Assembly: GCA_003565195.1 (NCBI GenBank) | Contig: PXCX01000180.1 | Location: 1 to 32,074, forward strand | DNA: 32,074 nt | Direction: 5' to 3' | Source of the DNA: PVC group bacterium | Lineage (GTDB): Bacteria; Verrucomicrobiota; Kiritimatiellia; CAIKKV01; PXCX01 | Shown: positions 16,153 through 25,029 of the stretch, in pieces | Layout of the letters: every line of letters begins with the position of its first letter | How positions within the stretch are numbered: the first letter of the stretch is position 1 | Program-made: the position numbers and the translations under genes | Notes under the pieces: model-generated | What the model was told of the DNA's origin: nothing | What the model saw: only the letters and a program-made list of their open reading frames with translations | Databases searched by the model: none

Positions 16153-18741
16153 TTAATATAACAGCATCCAATGTTCGTCGCGTAATCGTTCAATTCGGGT
16201 GGCAGCCTGCGCGGAGGCAGGCACATCCGCGTCGACGACGCGTTGCAGTATGTTGACTGCCTGACGCCATTTCCGGCGCGATTCCAGGATGCCCGCGGCA
16301 TCGAACGCAGCGCGCTGAAACCCCCAAACAGCGGTCGGGGCGGGACGTATGCCTTGATATTGCATTTCGCGAAAACGCACGAGTGCCGCATGAAAAAATT
16401 CAAGCGCCAGGTCCTTGTCGTCCAGGTGTTCATGGCAACGACCGATTTTGTACAACGCCTGCAATCGCATGTCGTCCGGCGACTCCGCAAGCTCCAGTAA
16501 TTTGCGATACGACAGTATCGCCTCTCGATAATATTGCGGATCCTGATTGCCGAGCATGAACTGACAATCGCCTTTGCGGCCGATCGCAGCGGGCCGCAAA
16601 TAACTGGCCGGAGTATGCTCGATGACGTCATTAAACAGAACCTTGGCATCGGCGAATTCGCCCAGAGCGCTCAAGGCGTCGGCCTGCGAAAATCGTGCTT
16701 CGGCCACACGCGGACTGTCCGGATAGTCCGCGACAAGCCGTGCAAACAGTTCGATGGCTTCCGCGTAATTCTGACGGCGTGCGGCCGTGCGTCCAGCCCA
16801 CAACAGCGCGTTTTCGGCTACCGCGCTTTTCGGGTAGCGTTCCGCCAGCTCGAAAAATTGGTTTTGGGCTTTAGCGAGTTCTTCCTGGTTAAATTGATTT
16901 TCGGCAATCCGGAAAAGAATCTCCGGCGCACGCTCTGAATCGCCGTAATGCTCCAAAAAACGGTGTGCCGCGTTCAATGCTTCATCTTCACGACCGGTCA
17001 TGGAATAGGCCCATACCCGCATGAAACTGGCGCGTTCGGAATAGGGATGCTCCGGCAATTGATCCAGCAACCGGTTGAATTTTTCCAAAGCGTCATCGAA
17101 ACGGAACAAGGTATACAGGATCATTCCGCTGCTCAAAAGACTGTCCGCCTGGATATCCGGGTCGGATACCCGCTGCGGAACAATCTCGTATGCCGCCAAC
17201 GCCTCCCGAAGATCTTCACGTTCTTCGTGAAGTTTGGCGATCCGCAGCAAGGCCTTGGCGGCATCCGCCGAATCGGCAAAATCATCGACCAGTTGGGTCA
17301 GGGCGGCAATTGCTTCATCGTAATGTTCCAGCCGGATCATGGATTCGGCTGCCAGATAGCGAGCCCGCGTCACGCGTTGAGTAACACCGGCCGCGGCCGC
17401 GGTCTCCGCGGCGCTCTGGTAACGGTCCAGCGCCGCGGCAAACCGTTCGTGAGTGAACCAGGCATCCGCGGCCTTGAACAAGGCCTTGCTGCGACGTTCC
17501 GTCGAATCGAATTGTTGCGCCGCCTTCTCGAAGCGTTCGGCCGCTTCCGCCGTGCGGTCCATCGCCAAAAAGGACCATCCCAGTCCGGTCAGCGCTTCCG
17601 CCTGGCCCACCCGATTTGTGAACGCATCGAGATAAACCTGGAATTCATCGGCGGCGCGGTCGTGTTTTTCGCCGCGTAACAGACCGTAGGCAAGTTTCAG
17701 TTGCAGTTCGGGAACGTCATCCCGCCGGGGTGCAGCGCGGATGACCTCGGACAGCCGTTCAGCCGCCGCATCGGTGTGTCCCGTCTCGAACATCAAACGG
17801 GCTGACTCGATGGTTATCGGGCGCCGGTGTTCTTCCGGGGGCAACCGTGCCAGAATCTTGTCCAGCACCGCCACGGCGTCGTCAAGCTGGTTTTTTTTCT
17901 CCAGAACCTCGGCTTTGGCCATGCCGAACCGGCCTGTTTCAGGCCCGCTCATTCCCGGAAAATCCAAAAGTTTGCGGAAGATGGCGCGTGCCTCATCATA
18001 TCTTTCAGCTTGCAACTCAAGTTGTCCCTGCCAGTAGGCGGCTTCACGGCCAACCGGATCTGACAGGTCGGTGGCCAGGGCTTCCAGTTTGGCGGTCGCC
18101 TCGTCATGGCGGCCATCCAATATCAGTGTTTTGGCCCACGCCAACCGGGTGGCATCGGTTTGCGGGGCATCGGGATAGGTTCCGACCGCCTGTGCGTAAA
18201 TTGCCAGCGCCTCATCCAACCCATTAGCCGCGGTTAAAGCCGCCGCTCGTAAAGGCAATACATCCGCCATCCGGTCCGCCTCGGGAAACTGGGTTTGAAA
18301 GGTTTCCGTCAGTTCCAAGACCTTGTCGTTGCGCTCGAGATGATGATAGGCGACGGTACGCCAGAACAGTAGATCGGCGGCCGCAACCGAGTTTTGGAGC
18401 GCGGCAGGTAAATCCGTGTCAATACGTTTCAGTATATCTTCGTGCCGGTCGAGTGCATGATATGCCCGGGCCAGCAAAACCAAACCGGATGCGTACGCCT
18501 CGTCATCCGCCGCAAGCGTTGGTAAATTACGTTCCAGCAAGTCGACTGCCATCTCGAACAATTCGTCTTCCAATGCCGCGTGAATCGCCTGCATCGGATC
18601 CATGCCGGCATCGGTAACGATCTGGCCGGCGTTATCGTCATTGGCGCCGAATGAAGCCGGCATCAGGATCGCGAAGATAACACCCGCAACGATTGCGATC
18701 ATTTTTAATTCGTGGTCACTTGTGGTCATTCGTGCTTGCAT
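16153..18741 (-). CDS. Large exported tetratricopeptide-repeat protein
   Basis: An 862-residue protein built almost wholly of TPR helices (for example YDEAIAALTQLVDDFADSAD, YAEAIELFARLVADYPDSPR and FDDALEKFNRLLDQLPEHPY). I estimate more than fifteen repeats. A hydrophobic stretch after residue 14 (MIAIVAGVIFAILMPASFGA) looks like a signal peptide, so the repeats should be periplasmic. In-frame ATGs at 18741, 18729 and 18702 compete as starts, and none has a good ribosome binding site. Repeats near the middle and C-terminus resemble the YbgF/BamD-type TPRs used in outer-membrane assembly. The gene leads directly into exbB, exbD and tonB, so it is probably a scaffold for that transport system. 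Its partner is unknown. Confidence 0.85.
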   Translation of the reverse strand: MQARMTTSDHELKMIAIVAGVIFAILMPASFGANDDNAGQIVTDAGMDPMQAIHAALEDELFEMAVDLLERNLPTLAADDEAYASGLVLLARAYHALDRHEDILKRIDTDLPAALQNSVAAADLLFWRTVAYHHLERNDKVLELTETFQTQFPEADRMADVLPLRAAALTAANGLDEALAIYAQAVGTYPDAPQTDATRLAWAKTLILDGRHDEATAKLEALATDLSDPVGREAAYWQGQLELQAERYDEARAIFRKLLDFPGMSGPETGRFGMAKAEVLEKKNQLDDAVAVLDKILARLPPEEHRRPITIESARLMFETGHTDAAAERLSEVIRAAPRRDDVPELQLKLAYGLLRGEKHDRAADEFQVYLDAFTNRVGQAEALTGLGWSFLAMDRTAEAAERFEKAAQQFDSTERRSKALFKAADAWFTHERFAAALDRYQSAAETAAAAGVTQRVTRARYLAAESMIRLEHYDEAIAALTQLVDDFADSADAAKALLRIAKLHEEREDLREALAAYEIVPQRVSDPDIQADSLLSSGMILYTLFRFDDALEKFNRLLDQLPEHPYSERASFMRVWAYSMTGREDEALNAAHRFLEHYGDSERAPEILFRIAENQFNQEELAKAQNQFFELAERYPKSAVAENALLWAGRTAARRQNYAEAIELFARLVADYPDSPRVAEARFSQADALSALGEFADAKVLFNDVIEHTPASYLRPAAIGRKGDCQFMLGNQDPQYYREAILSYRKLLELAESPDDMRLQALYKIGRCHEHLDDKDLALEFFHAALVRFREMQYQGIRPAPTAVWGFQRAAFDAAGILESRRKWRQAVNILQRVVDADVPASAQAATRIERLRDEHWMLLY

Positions 18742-18782
18742 GGCTTATAGTGTAACACGGCAGGCTGCGGTTATGCCAGTTT

Positions 18783-21626
18783 TTATCCGCTTTGACGTAA
18801 CGCGGCGCCGGTATGCGAGTGTTCACAGGCGGCGACCGTTTCCAGCGGTCCGGCAACCACGACGTGGCCTCCCCCGTCGCCACCTTCCGGACCCAAGTCA
18901 ATAATATAATCCGCCATCCGGATTACGTCGAGATTATGTTCGATCACTACGATCGAATTACCGGCATCCCGCAGCCGCAAAAGAATATCCAGCAACCTTT
19001 GGACGTCGGCAAAGTGCAAGCCGGTGGTCGGTTCATCGAGCATATACAGGGTACGTCCGGTCGCAACCCGGCTCAGTTCGCCTGCCAATTTAATCCGCTG
19101 GGCCTCGCCGCCCGACAAGGTAGTGGCCGGTTGCCCGAGCTGGAGGTAACCGAGGCCCACATCCGACAGGGATTGGAGTCGCCGGGTAATCGGCGTGACC
19201 GGCCCGAAAAAGTCGAGGGCTTCGTCGACCGTCAGCGCCAGCACCTCGGCGATGTTCCGGCCGCGATAACGTATATCGAGCGTTTCACGGTTGTAGCGCG
19301 CTCCGCGGCACGCTTCGCAGGTGACAAATACATCGGGCAGAAAATGCATTTCAAGACGCAACAAACCGTCGCCTTTACAGGTTTCGCAGCGTCCGCCCTT
19401 GAGGTTGAAACTGAAGCGTGAACGCCCGTATCCGCGAACACGGGCAGCGGGTAAATCGCTGAACAGCCCGCGAACAATGTCGAAGGCGCCGGTATAGGTC
19501 GCCGGATTACTGCGTGGTGTACGACCGATCGGATCCTGGTCGATGACAATCACTTTATCGAGATGTTCCAAGCCCTCGAGCTGTTGATAGGGGCCGGGTA
19601 CCGTACGTGCCCGGTTAAAGTGACGCAACAACGCGCGCCGCAGGGTTATGTCAACCAGCGAACTTTTGCCGCTGCCGGAAACGCCGGTGACGCAGACAAA
19701 GTGTCCCAGCGGGATAGCCACCCGGATTGACTTAAGGTTATTTGCGGTGGCGCCGCTAATCGTTAAATGGCCGCATTCAACCGGACGGCGCCCGGCATTG
19801 CGGGTGGTCGGTTTGGCGCGACCGGCCGCCAGGTAACGGCCGGTAAGCGATTGCGGGCTGGCCATGATCTCGGACAACGTGCCTTGGGCCATGACCTGAC
19901 CACCATGCCGGCCGGCGCCCGGACCCAAATCGATCAAGTAATCCGCGGCGCGCATGGTTTTGTCGTCGTGCTCGACAATGACCAGGGTATTACCCAAGTC
20001 GCGCAACCGGTGCAGGGTTGTAATCAGGCGATCGATATCCCGCGCATGCAAACCGATGCTCGGTTCGTCCAGGACATAAAGCACGCCAACCAGTCCCGCG
20101 CCGATCTGGGTTGCCAGCCGGATGCGTTGCGCTTCGCCGCTGGAAAGCGTGGCGCTCTCGCGTTCCAGGGTTAGGTACGATAATCCGACTGCTACCAAAA
20201 ATCCCAGGCGATCCGTTATTTCCTTGAGGATATCGGCCGCCACCAGCTGTTCGTAGCGGTTGAGGTCAAGGTCGGCGAAAAACGCGACCGCTTTACTGAT
20301 CGGCATCGCGACAACATCCGCGATCGAGCGTTTGCCGACGGTACAATGCAGGATTTCGGGTTTAAGACGCTGTCCGCGGCAGACATGGCAGGGGCGCAGA
20401 GTCATGTATCGGCGTAGCGTCCGGCGTACGTAATCGCTGCGGGTTTCGCGCATGCGCCGTTCTAAATTGGGCAACACCCCTTCGAACGGCTGGCTACGCG
20501 TGCGGCGTTTCCCGCGCTGGACAGCAGTCAAGCTAATCGTCGTACGGCCGGATCCATGCAGAATGATCCGCTGCAAGTGCGCCGGCAGTTCGGCAAACGG
20601 TGTCTCGGGTTCAACCTGGTAATGGCGTGCCAGTGCCCGTAACAGTTTGCGGTAATACAGTACCAGACGGCGTCCCCCCCGTTGCCAGGGAGCAATCGCG
20701 TTGCGGGCAAACGGCAGGGTGCGATCGGGCACCACCAGGTCTTCGTCAAAGACCATTTGCTGGCCTACGCCGGAGCAGGTGGGACAAGCGCCGTACGGGG
20801 AATTAAACGAGAAATGGCGCGGCGTCAACCGTTCGAACACGATTCCACATGAAAGACAGGCATTTTTTTCGGCAAACCATGCCGTTTGCCATGCGTCGGA
20901 CTGTTCCGCCCGATGCATGGCCAGCAGAAGTCCATCCCCGTATTTCAAAGCCAATTCCACCGAATCCGTCAACCGACTGCGTATCAAGCGCGTAATCATC
21001 AGTCGATCAACCACGCGTTCGATATCATGCGGAAGGTTGGCATCCAGCTCCGGTAAATCATCGATATCATACAATCCACCATCAATTCTTACCCGCACAA
21101 ATCCTTCCTTGCGGATGCGGTCGAACACCGCGGTATGGCGTCCGGGTTGAGCACTAACAAGCGGCGCCAGCAACATCACGCGGGTACGATTCTCCAGCGC
21201 AATCAGCGTTTCGACAATTTCCTGCGCATGGTAGGTGCGAATCGGTTTTCGGCACTTGGGGCAGTGCGGTTTACCGAGATGCGCATAAAGCAGGCGAAGA
21301 TAGTCGTGAATCTCGGTGGCGGTAGCGACCAAGGAACGCGGATTGGGCGACGCCGTGCGCTGTTCGATCGCGATTGCCGGCGACAAACCGTCGATCGCAT
21401 CGGTGTCAGGCTTTTGAAACTGGTCCAGAAATTGGCGGGCAAACGCCGATAGGCTTTCGACGTAACGGCGTTGACCCTCCGCGTAGAGCGTGTCAAAGGC
21501 CAGCGACGATTTGCCTGATCCGCTGAGACCGGTAATCACCGTCATACCGCCGCGCGGCAAACGAACGGTGATGTTTTGCAGATTATGCTGGCGCGCACCG
21601 CGAACGGTAATCCAGTCGGTACTCAT
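18783..21626 (-). CDS. uvrA: Excinuclease ABC subunit A
   Basis: UvrA is the damage-sensing ATPase of nucleotide excision repair. The ATG at 21626, with GGGA upstream, gives 947 residues, the normal size. Walker A of the first half is GLSGSGKS at residues 33-40, and that of the second half is VTGVSGSGKSSLV. Signature motifs are LSSGEAQRI and LSGGEAQRI, and Walker B is LYMLDEPTTGLH. Zinc-binding cysteine pairs are visible as CPKC, CLSC/CPTC and CETC/CEAC. All elements of canonical UvrA1 are intact. The 120 bases between it and the tyrS stop hold a GC-rich stretch but no LexA-like box that I can see. It may be read from upstream or from an unrecognised promoter. Confidence 0.97.
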   Translation of the reverse strand: MSTDWITVRGARQHNLQNITVRLPRGGMTVITGLSGSGKSSLAFDTLYAEGQRRYVESLSAFARQFLDQFQKPDTDAIDGLSPAIAIEQRTASPNPRSLVATATEIHDYLRLLYAHLGKPHCPKCRKPIRTYHAQEIVETLIALENRTRVMLLAPLVSAQPGRHTAVFDRIRKEGFVRVRIDGGLYDIDDLPELDANLPHDIERVVDRLMITRLIRSRLTDSVELALKYGDGLLLAMHRAEQSDAWQTAWFAEKNACLSCGIVFERLTPRHFSFNSPYGACPTCSGVGQQMVFDEDLVVPDRTLPFARNAIAPWQRGGRRLVLYYRKLLRALARHYQVEPETPFAELPAHLQRIILHGSGRTTISLTAVQRGKRRTRSQPFEGVLPNLERRMRETRSDYVRRTLRRYMTLRPCHVCRGQRLKPEILHCTVGKRSIADVVAMPISKAVAFFADLDLNRYEQLVAADILKEITDRLGFLVAVGLSYLTLERESATLSSGEAQRIRLATQIGAGLVGVLYVLDEPSIGLHARDIDRLITTLHRLRDLGNTLVIVEHDDKTMRAADYLIDLGPGAGRHGGQVMAQGTLSEIMASPQSLTGRYLAAGRAKPTTRNAGRRPVECGHLTISGATANNLKSIRVAIPLGHFVCVTGVSGSGKSSLVDITLRRALLRHFNRARTVPGPYQQLEGLEHLDKVIVIDQDPIGRTPRSNPATYTGAFDIVRGLFSDLPAARVRGYGRSRFSFNLKGGRCETCKGDGLLRLEMHFLPDVFVTCEACRGARYNRETLDIRYRGRNIAEVLALTVDEALDFFGPVTPITRRLQSLSDVGLGYLQLGQPATTLSGGEAQRIKLAGELSRVATGRTLYMLDEPTTGLHFADVQRLLDILLRLRDAGNSIVVIEHNLDVIRMADYIIDLGPEGGDGGGHVVVAGPLETVAACEHSHTGAALRQSG

Positions 21627-21746
21627 GGCAATTCCCAGGGGTAATCCACCCAATATTCCAAAATTCCGCAGACCGTTGTCGATCTTGCGGGGCGCGGCGA
21701 TCCCTGCCGGCGGCCCGATCTTGAAACGCTGGCCCGGCCCGGCCGA

Positions 21747-23015
21747 TCAGTGCAGTTTTACGAGACGGTAATTTTTTTTGCCGGTACGCAACACCAGCAT
21801 GCGCCCGTCAAGCACCGTATCGGCCGAAACAACGGCTTGCGGATCGTCAACCCGACGGTTGTTGAGATAGAATCCGCCACCGGCAATCAAACGGCGCGCC
21901 GCCCCCTTGCTGGCACACAGGCCGGCGGCGACGGTAACGGATACAATATCGCGATTGATCACCGTATCCGCGGATAACGCCACGGACGGAGCATCGGCGA
22001 ATACGGCCTCCAGATCGGCGGCATCCAACCCTTCAAGGGCACCGCCAAAAAGCGCATCCGTTGCCGCTTGCGCCTGTCGCAGACCGCGGTCGCCATGCAC
22101 CATGCGCGTGACATGCTCGGCCAAACGACGTTGGGCCGCTCGCTGTTCCGGCATATCCGCCATTTGTTTTTGCAGCGCGTCGATCTCTTCAAGCGATCCA
22201 AACGTGAATATTTTAAGCAAACGAATCACGTCTGCATCCTCAATACGCAAGAAAAACTGATAGAACGCGTAGGGCGAAGTCCGGCGCGCGTCAAGATAAA
22301 CCGCGTTACCTTCGCTTTTACCGAACTTGCGGCCGGCATGATCGCTAATCAGGGGAAACGTCAGACCGTACGTTTCCGCGCTGCGCAACCGGCGTATCAA
22401 GTCGATGCCGGCCGTTATATTACCCCATTGATCGGAGCCGCCGACCTGCAGCCGGCATTGGCGGGTATCGTATAAATGCAGAAAATCGTAAGCCTGCAAG
22501 GCCTGCTAACTGAACTCGGCATAACTCATGCCGGACGCACTGTTCAATCGCGTCCGCACACTTTCGCGACCGAGCATGGCGCCCATCCGGAAATGAGTTC
22601 CCGCCTCGCGCAAAAAATCCACAATCGAGAACTTCCCTAACCAGTCGTTATTGTTGATGATTCGGGCCGGCGCCGTTGGGTGATCGAAATCTAGAAATCG
22701 CGATAAATTCTCGCGGATCCCGATCAAGTTATGTTCCACCTCGTCGGCGCTCAGGAAATTACGTTCGCTGGATTTACCCGAGGGATCGCCGATCATACCG
22801 GTGGCTCCGCCGGCAATCGCCAGCACCGGATGACCCTGGCGTTGAAAATGCGCCAGGGTCATGATAGTGACGAAATTACCGATTTGCAGACTATCCGAGC
22901 TTGGGTCAAACCCCGCATAAACCACGGTCGGCTTGCGTACCACAGTCTCCAGTGCCGGATCCGTGATCGCTTCGACTAAACCGCGTTCGCGCAGGATATC
23001 AAGAACGGTTTTCAC
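21747..23015 (-). CDS. tyrS: Tyrosyl-tRNA synthetase, interrupted by an in-frame amber codon at codon 170
   Basis: TyrS attaches tyrosine to tRNA-Tyr. The full frame spans 423 codons, normal for the family, starting at GTG three bases after the rpsA stop. Codon 170 (plus-strand 22506-22508) is TAG. The flanking text reads SYAEFS-stop-QALQAYDFLHLY, where homologues have tyrosine (EFSY..LQ.YDF). In the well-studied Geobacillus enzyme this tyrosine (Tyr169) and the glutamine four residues later bind the amino group of the substrate. Everything after the stop is well preserved: GGSDQWGN at 192-199, KFGKS at 230-234 and a C-terminal S4-like RNA-binding domain ending GKKNYRLVKLH. The first class I signature is QIGN at 44-47 in place of the usual HIGH/HLGN. 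Possible explanations are a base-call error, a fresh null allele with a second tyrS elsewhere, or amber readthrough. Confidence 0.9.
22506..22508 (-). other. In-frame TAG codon inside tyrS
   Basis: The codons read GAG TTC AGT TAG CAG GCC TTG CAG GCT TAC, and both sides are in the same frame. A single T or C in place of G at the third codon position would restore tyrosine. Internal re-initiation at the TTG at 22499 would yield a fragment without the ATP-binding first half. Confidence 0.95.
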
Positions 23016-23018
23016 GGT

Positions 23019-24821
23019 TCAAGAATCGTCTTGGTTGCCGTAATCCTTCTTGCGCCGACGTTCGCCGGGATGCCATTCCTCGCTTTTTTCACCGGTATTG
23101 AATGCCGCATCAAACGCACCGGCCAGATCAACCATGTCCTCGCCGGCAGTCAGGCCCTCGAGCATTTCGTCATCGATCTGGAAGTCTTCATCGTCGACCA
23201 AGGCGGCTTTAATGCTTAGCCCGATCTTGCGCTCGTCCGGATCGATACGAACAATCCGGGCTTCGACCTGCTGGCCGACATTGAGAACATCTTTAACCTT
23301 TTCGACATGCTGATCGCTGATTTGCGAGATGTGAACCAACCCGTCAATGCCTTCCTCAATCTCAACAAAGACGCCGAAACTAGCCAGTTTACTGACTTTG
23401 CCGGTGACTTTCTGGCCGACTTTATAGCGACTGCCGATCGTCGACCAGGGATCGTCCTGAGCCTGTTTCATCCCAAGACTGATACGCTGATTGTCCGGAT
23501 CGACCTCGATGATCATGGCATCGACCGTGTCGCCTTTCTTCAGGACTTCCGAGGGATGATTGACCTTGCGCGTCCATGACATATCGGAAACATGGATCAT
23601 TCCGTCAATCCCGTCCTGTAACTCCACAAACGCGCCATACGGCGTAAAGTTGCGAACCACCCCGCTGACCCGTGAACCGACCGGATAACGATCGCGTACG
23701 CCGTCCCAGGGATTCTCCTCGGTCTGGCGAATACCCAGCGCGATTTTTTGGTCTTCCTTGTTCACACCCAGCACAACCACATCGACCATGTCGCCGACAT
23801 TGAGGATATCGGACGCACGCGCGATCCGTTTGGTCCAGGAAATCTCGGAGACGTGAACCAGCCCTTCGACTCCCTCCTCAAGTTCCACAAAGGCGCCGTA
23901 GGTGACCAGGTTGACGACTTTACCGCGCAGCCGGCTGCCGACCGGATATTTGGTGTCGATATCATCCCAAGGGTTGGCGCTTTTTTGTTTCAATCCAAGT
24001 GAAACCCGTTCGCGTTCCTTGTTGATATCCAAAATAACCACTTCAAGCGGCTGACCCACCGAAACCATCTCCGACGGGTGCGAAACACGGCCCCAGCTCA
24101 TGTCGGTAATATGCAGCAGACCATCCATTCCATCAAGATCAACGAATACGCCGAAATCGGTAATGTTCTTGATCGATCCGGTGCGGTACTGACCTACCTG
24201 GATCTCGTTCAACAGATTGCGGCGCCGTTCGCGCCGCCGTTCCTCAAGCAATTCGCGCCGCGATACCACGATGTTCTTACGGTCTTCATTGATCTTGAGG
24301 ATCTTGAATTCGTAGCTGTTGTTGATAAATGCCGAGGGATCATGTGCCGGCCCGATATCGATTTGGGATCCGGGCAAAAAGGCATCCACGCCGTCCACAT
24401 CAATGATCATCCCGCCGCGAACCCGTCCCTTAACGACCCCTTCAACGACGCCGCCTTCTTTATAATTGGCCAGGACATTGTCCCATTGCCGTTTGATGTC
24501 GGCCTTTTTCTTGCTGATAACGATGTTGCCGTCTTCGTTTTCAATGCCTTCAAGCAGGACATCAACCTCGGTCTGCGGTTCAACGGCTTCGAAATCGTCG
24601 AATTCCTCGGCTGGTACAAAGCCTTCCGATTTATAGCCGATATCAATCAGTGCTCCATTAGATCGAACTTCAAGGACATTGCCCTTGACGATCGAACCTT
24701 CGGTAAAGTTTTTCAGCGTTTCGTCATACATTTGAGCCATCTCGTCAAACGACATGGCGGACTCGGTGTCGGCGGGGGCCGGCTGAGATTTGGGTGTGCT
24801 GGTTGCAGCGGTTTCGGTCAT
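23019..24821 (-). CDS. rpsA: 30S ribosomal protein S1
   Basis: S1 binds mRNA on the small subunit and helps start translation on structured or weakly matched leaders. The 600 residues hold six S1 (OB-fold) domains at about 40-107, 121-195, 205-277, 290-363, 377-450 and 463-535. The third to sixth carry the G.FV.L..G..GL.H.S..SW signature. The first two are divergent, as usual for the ribosome-anchoring domains. A low-complexity N-terminus (TSTPKSQPAPAD) and an acidic then basic C-tail (WHPGERRRKKDYG) flank them. The ATG at 24821 has AGGT about a dozen bases upstream. tyrS follows after only three bases. Confidence 0.96.
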   Translation of the reverse strand: MTETAATSTPKSQPAPADTESAMSFDEMAQMYDETLKNFTEGSIVKGNVLEVRSNGALIDIGYKSEGFVPAEEFDDFEAVEPQTEVDVLLEGIENEDGNIVISKKKADIKRQWDNVLANYKEGGVVEGVVKGRVRGGMIIDVDGVDAFLPGSQIDIGPAHDPSAFINNSYEFKILKINEDRKNIVVSRRELLEERRRERRRNLLNEIQVGQYRTGSIKNITDFGVFVDLDGMDGLLHITDMSWGRVSHPSEMVSVGQPLEVVILDINKERERVSLGLKQKSANPWDDIDTKYPVGSRLRGKVVNLVTYGAFVELEEGVEGLVHVSEISWTKRIARASDILNVGDMVDVVVLGVNKEDQKIALGIRQTEENPWDGVRDRYPVGSRVSGVVRNFTPYGAFVELQDGIDGMIHVSDMSWTRKVNHPSEVLKKGDTVDAMIIEVDPDNQRISLGMKQAQDDPWSTIGSRYKVGQKVTGKVSKLASFGVFVEIEEGIDGLVHISQISDQHVEKVKDVLNVGQQVEARIVRIDPDERKIGLSIKAALVDDEDFQIDDEMLEGLTAGEDMVDLAGAFDAAFNTGEKSEEWHPGERRRKKDYGNQDDS

Positions 24822-24866
24822 TAGTTTGATTTACCTGATAAGTTAACAACATCTACGGGGAATACA

Positions 24867-24913
24867 CCTTGCCGCCACCCGGCCGCAAGGCGCCGTCCCA
24901 AACCCGGGGACGG
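24867..24913 (-). promoter_or_regulatory. Two stem-loops in the rpsA leader
   Basis: Read on the minus strand, CCGTCCC pairs with GGGACGG (24913-24907 with 24899-24893) around a seven-base loop. Next, CCTTGC pairs with GCAAGG (24890-24885 with 24872-24867). Both lie 46-92 bases upstream of the rpsA ATG and are not followed by a T-run, so they are not terminators. E. coli S1 represses its own mRNA through a structured leader. The same logic here is an inference. Confidence 0.4.
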
Positions 24914-25029
24914 ATCTCCTTGATTCGTAACTATCCAGCATTACATATCTTGCCGCGGGATGCAAGCACAAAATAGCGGTAAAAATCGGGGATCGACAAA
25001 ACCGTCCGGAAACGGCATTATTTCGGCAT

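Noticed and set aside
21627..21746. LexA (SOS) operator upstream of uvrA
   Set aside because: No CTGT-N8-ACAG or GAAC-type palindrome is visible in the 120-base gap, and promoter boxes there are poor.
21747..22499. The second half of tyrS as an independent gene starting at the TTG at 22499
   Set aside because: It is in the same frame as the upstream half, begins in the middle of the catalytic fold and lacks the first class I signature. It is the continuation of tyrS.
24078..24824. A 248-codon open frame on the plus strand opposite rpsA
   Set aside because: It is the complement of well-conserved S1 domains and shows no protein-family features of its own.
24914..24922. A leader peptide behind AAGGAG in the rpsA leader
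   Set aside because: No ATG, GTG or TTG at suitable distance opens a meaningful reading frame. The motif lies against the first hairpin instead.
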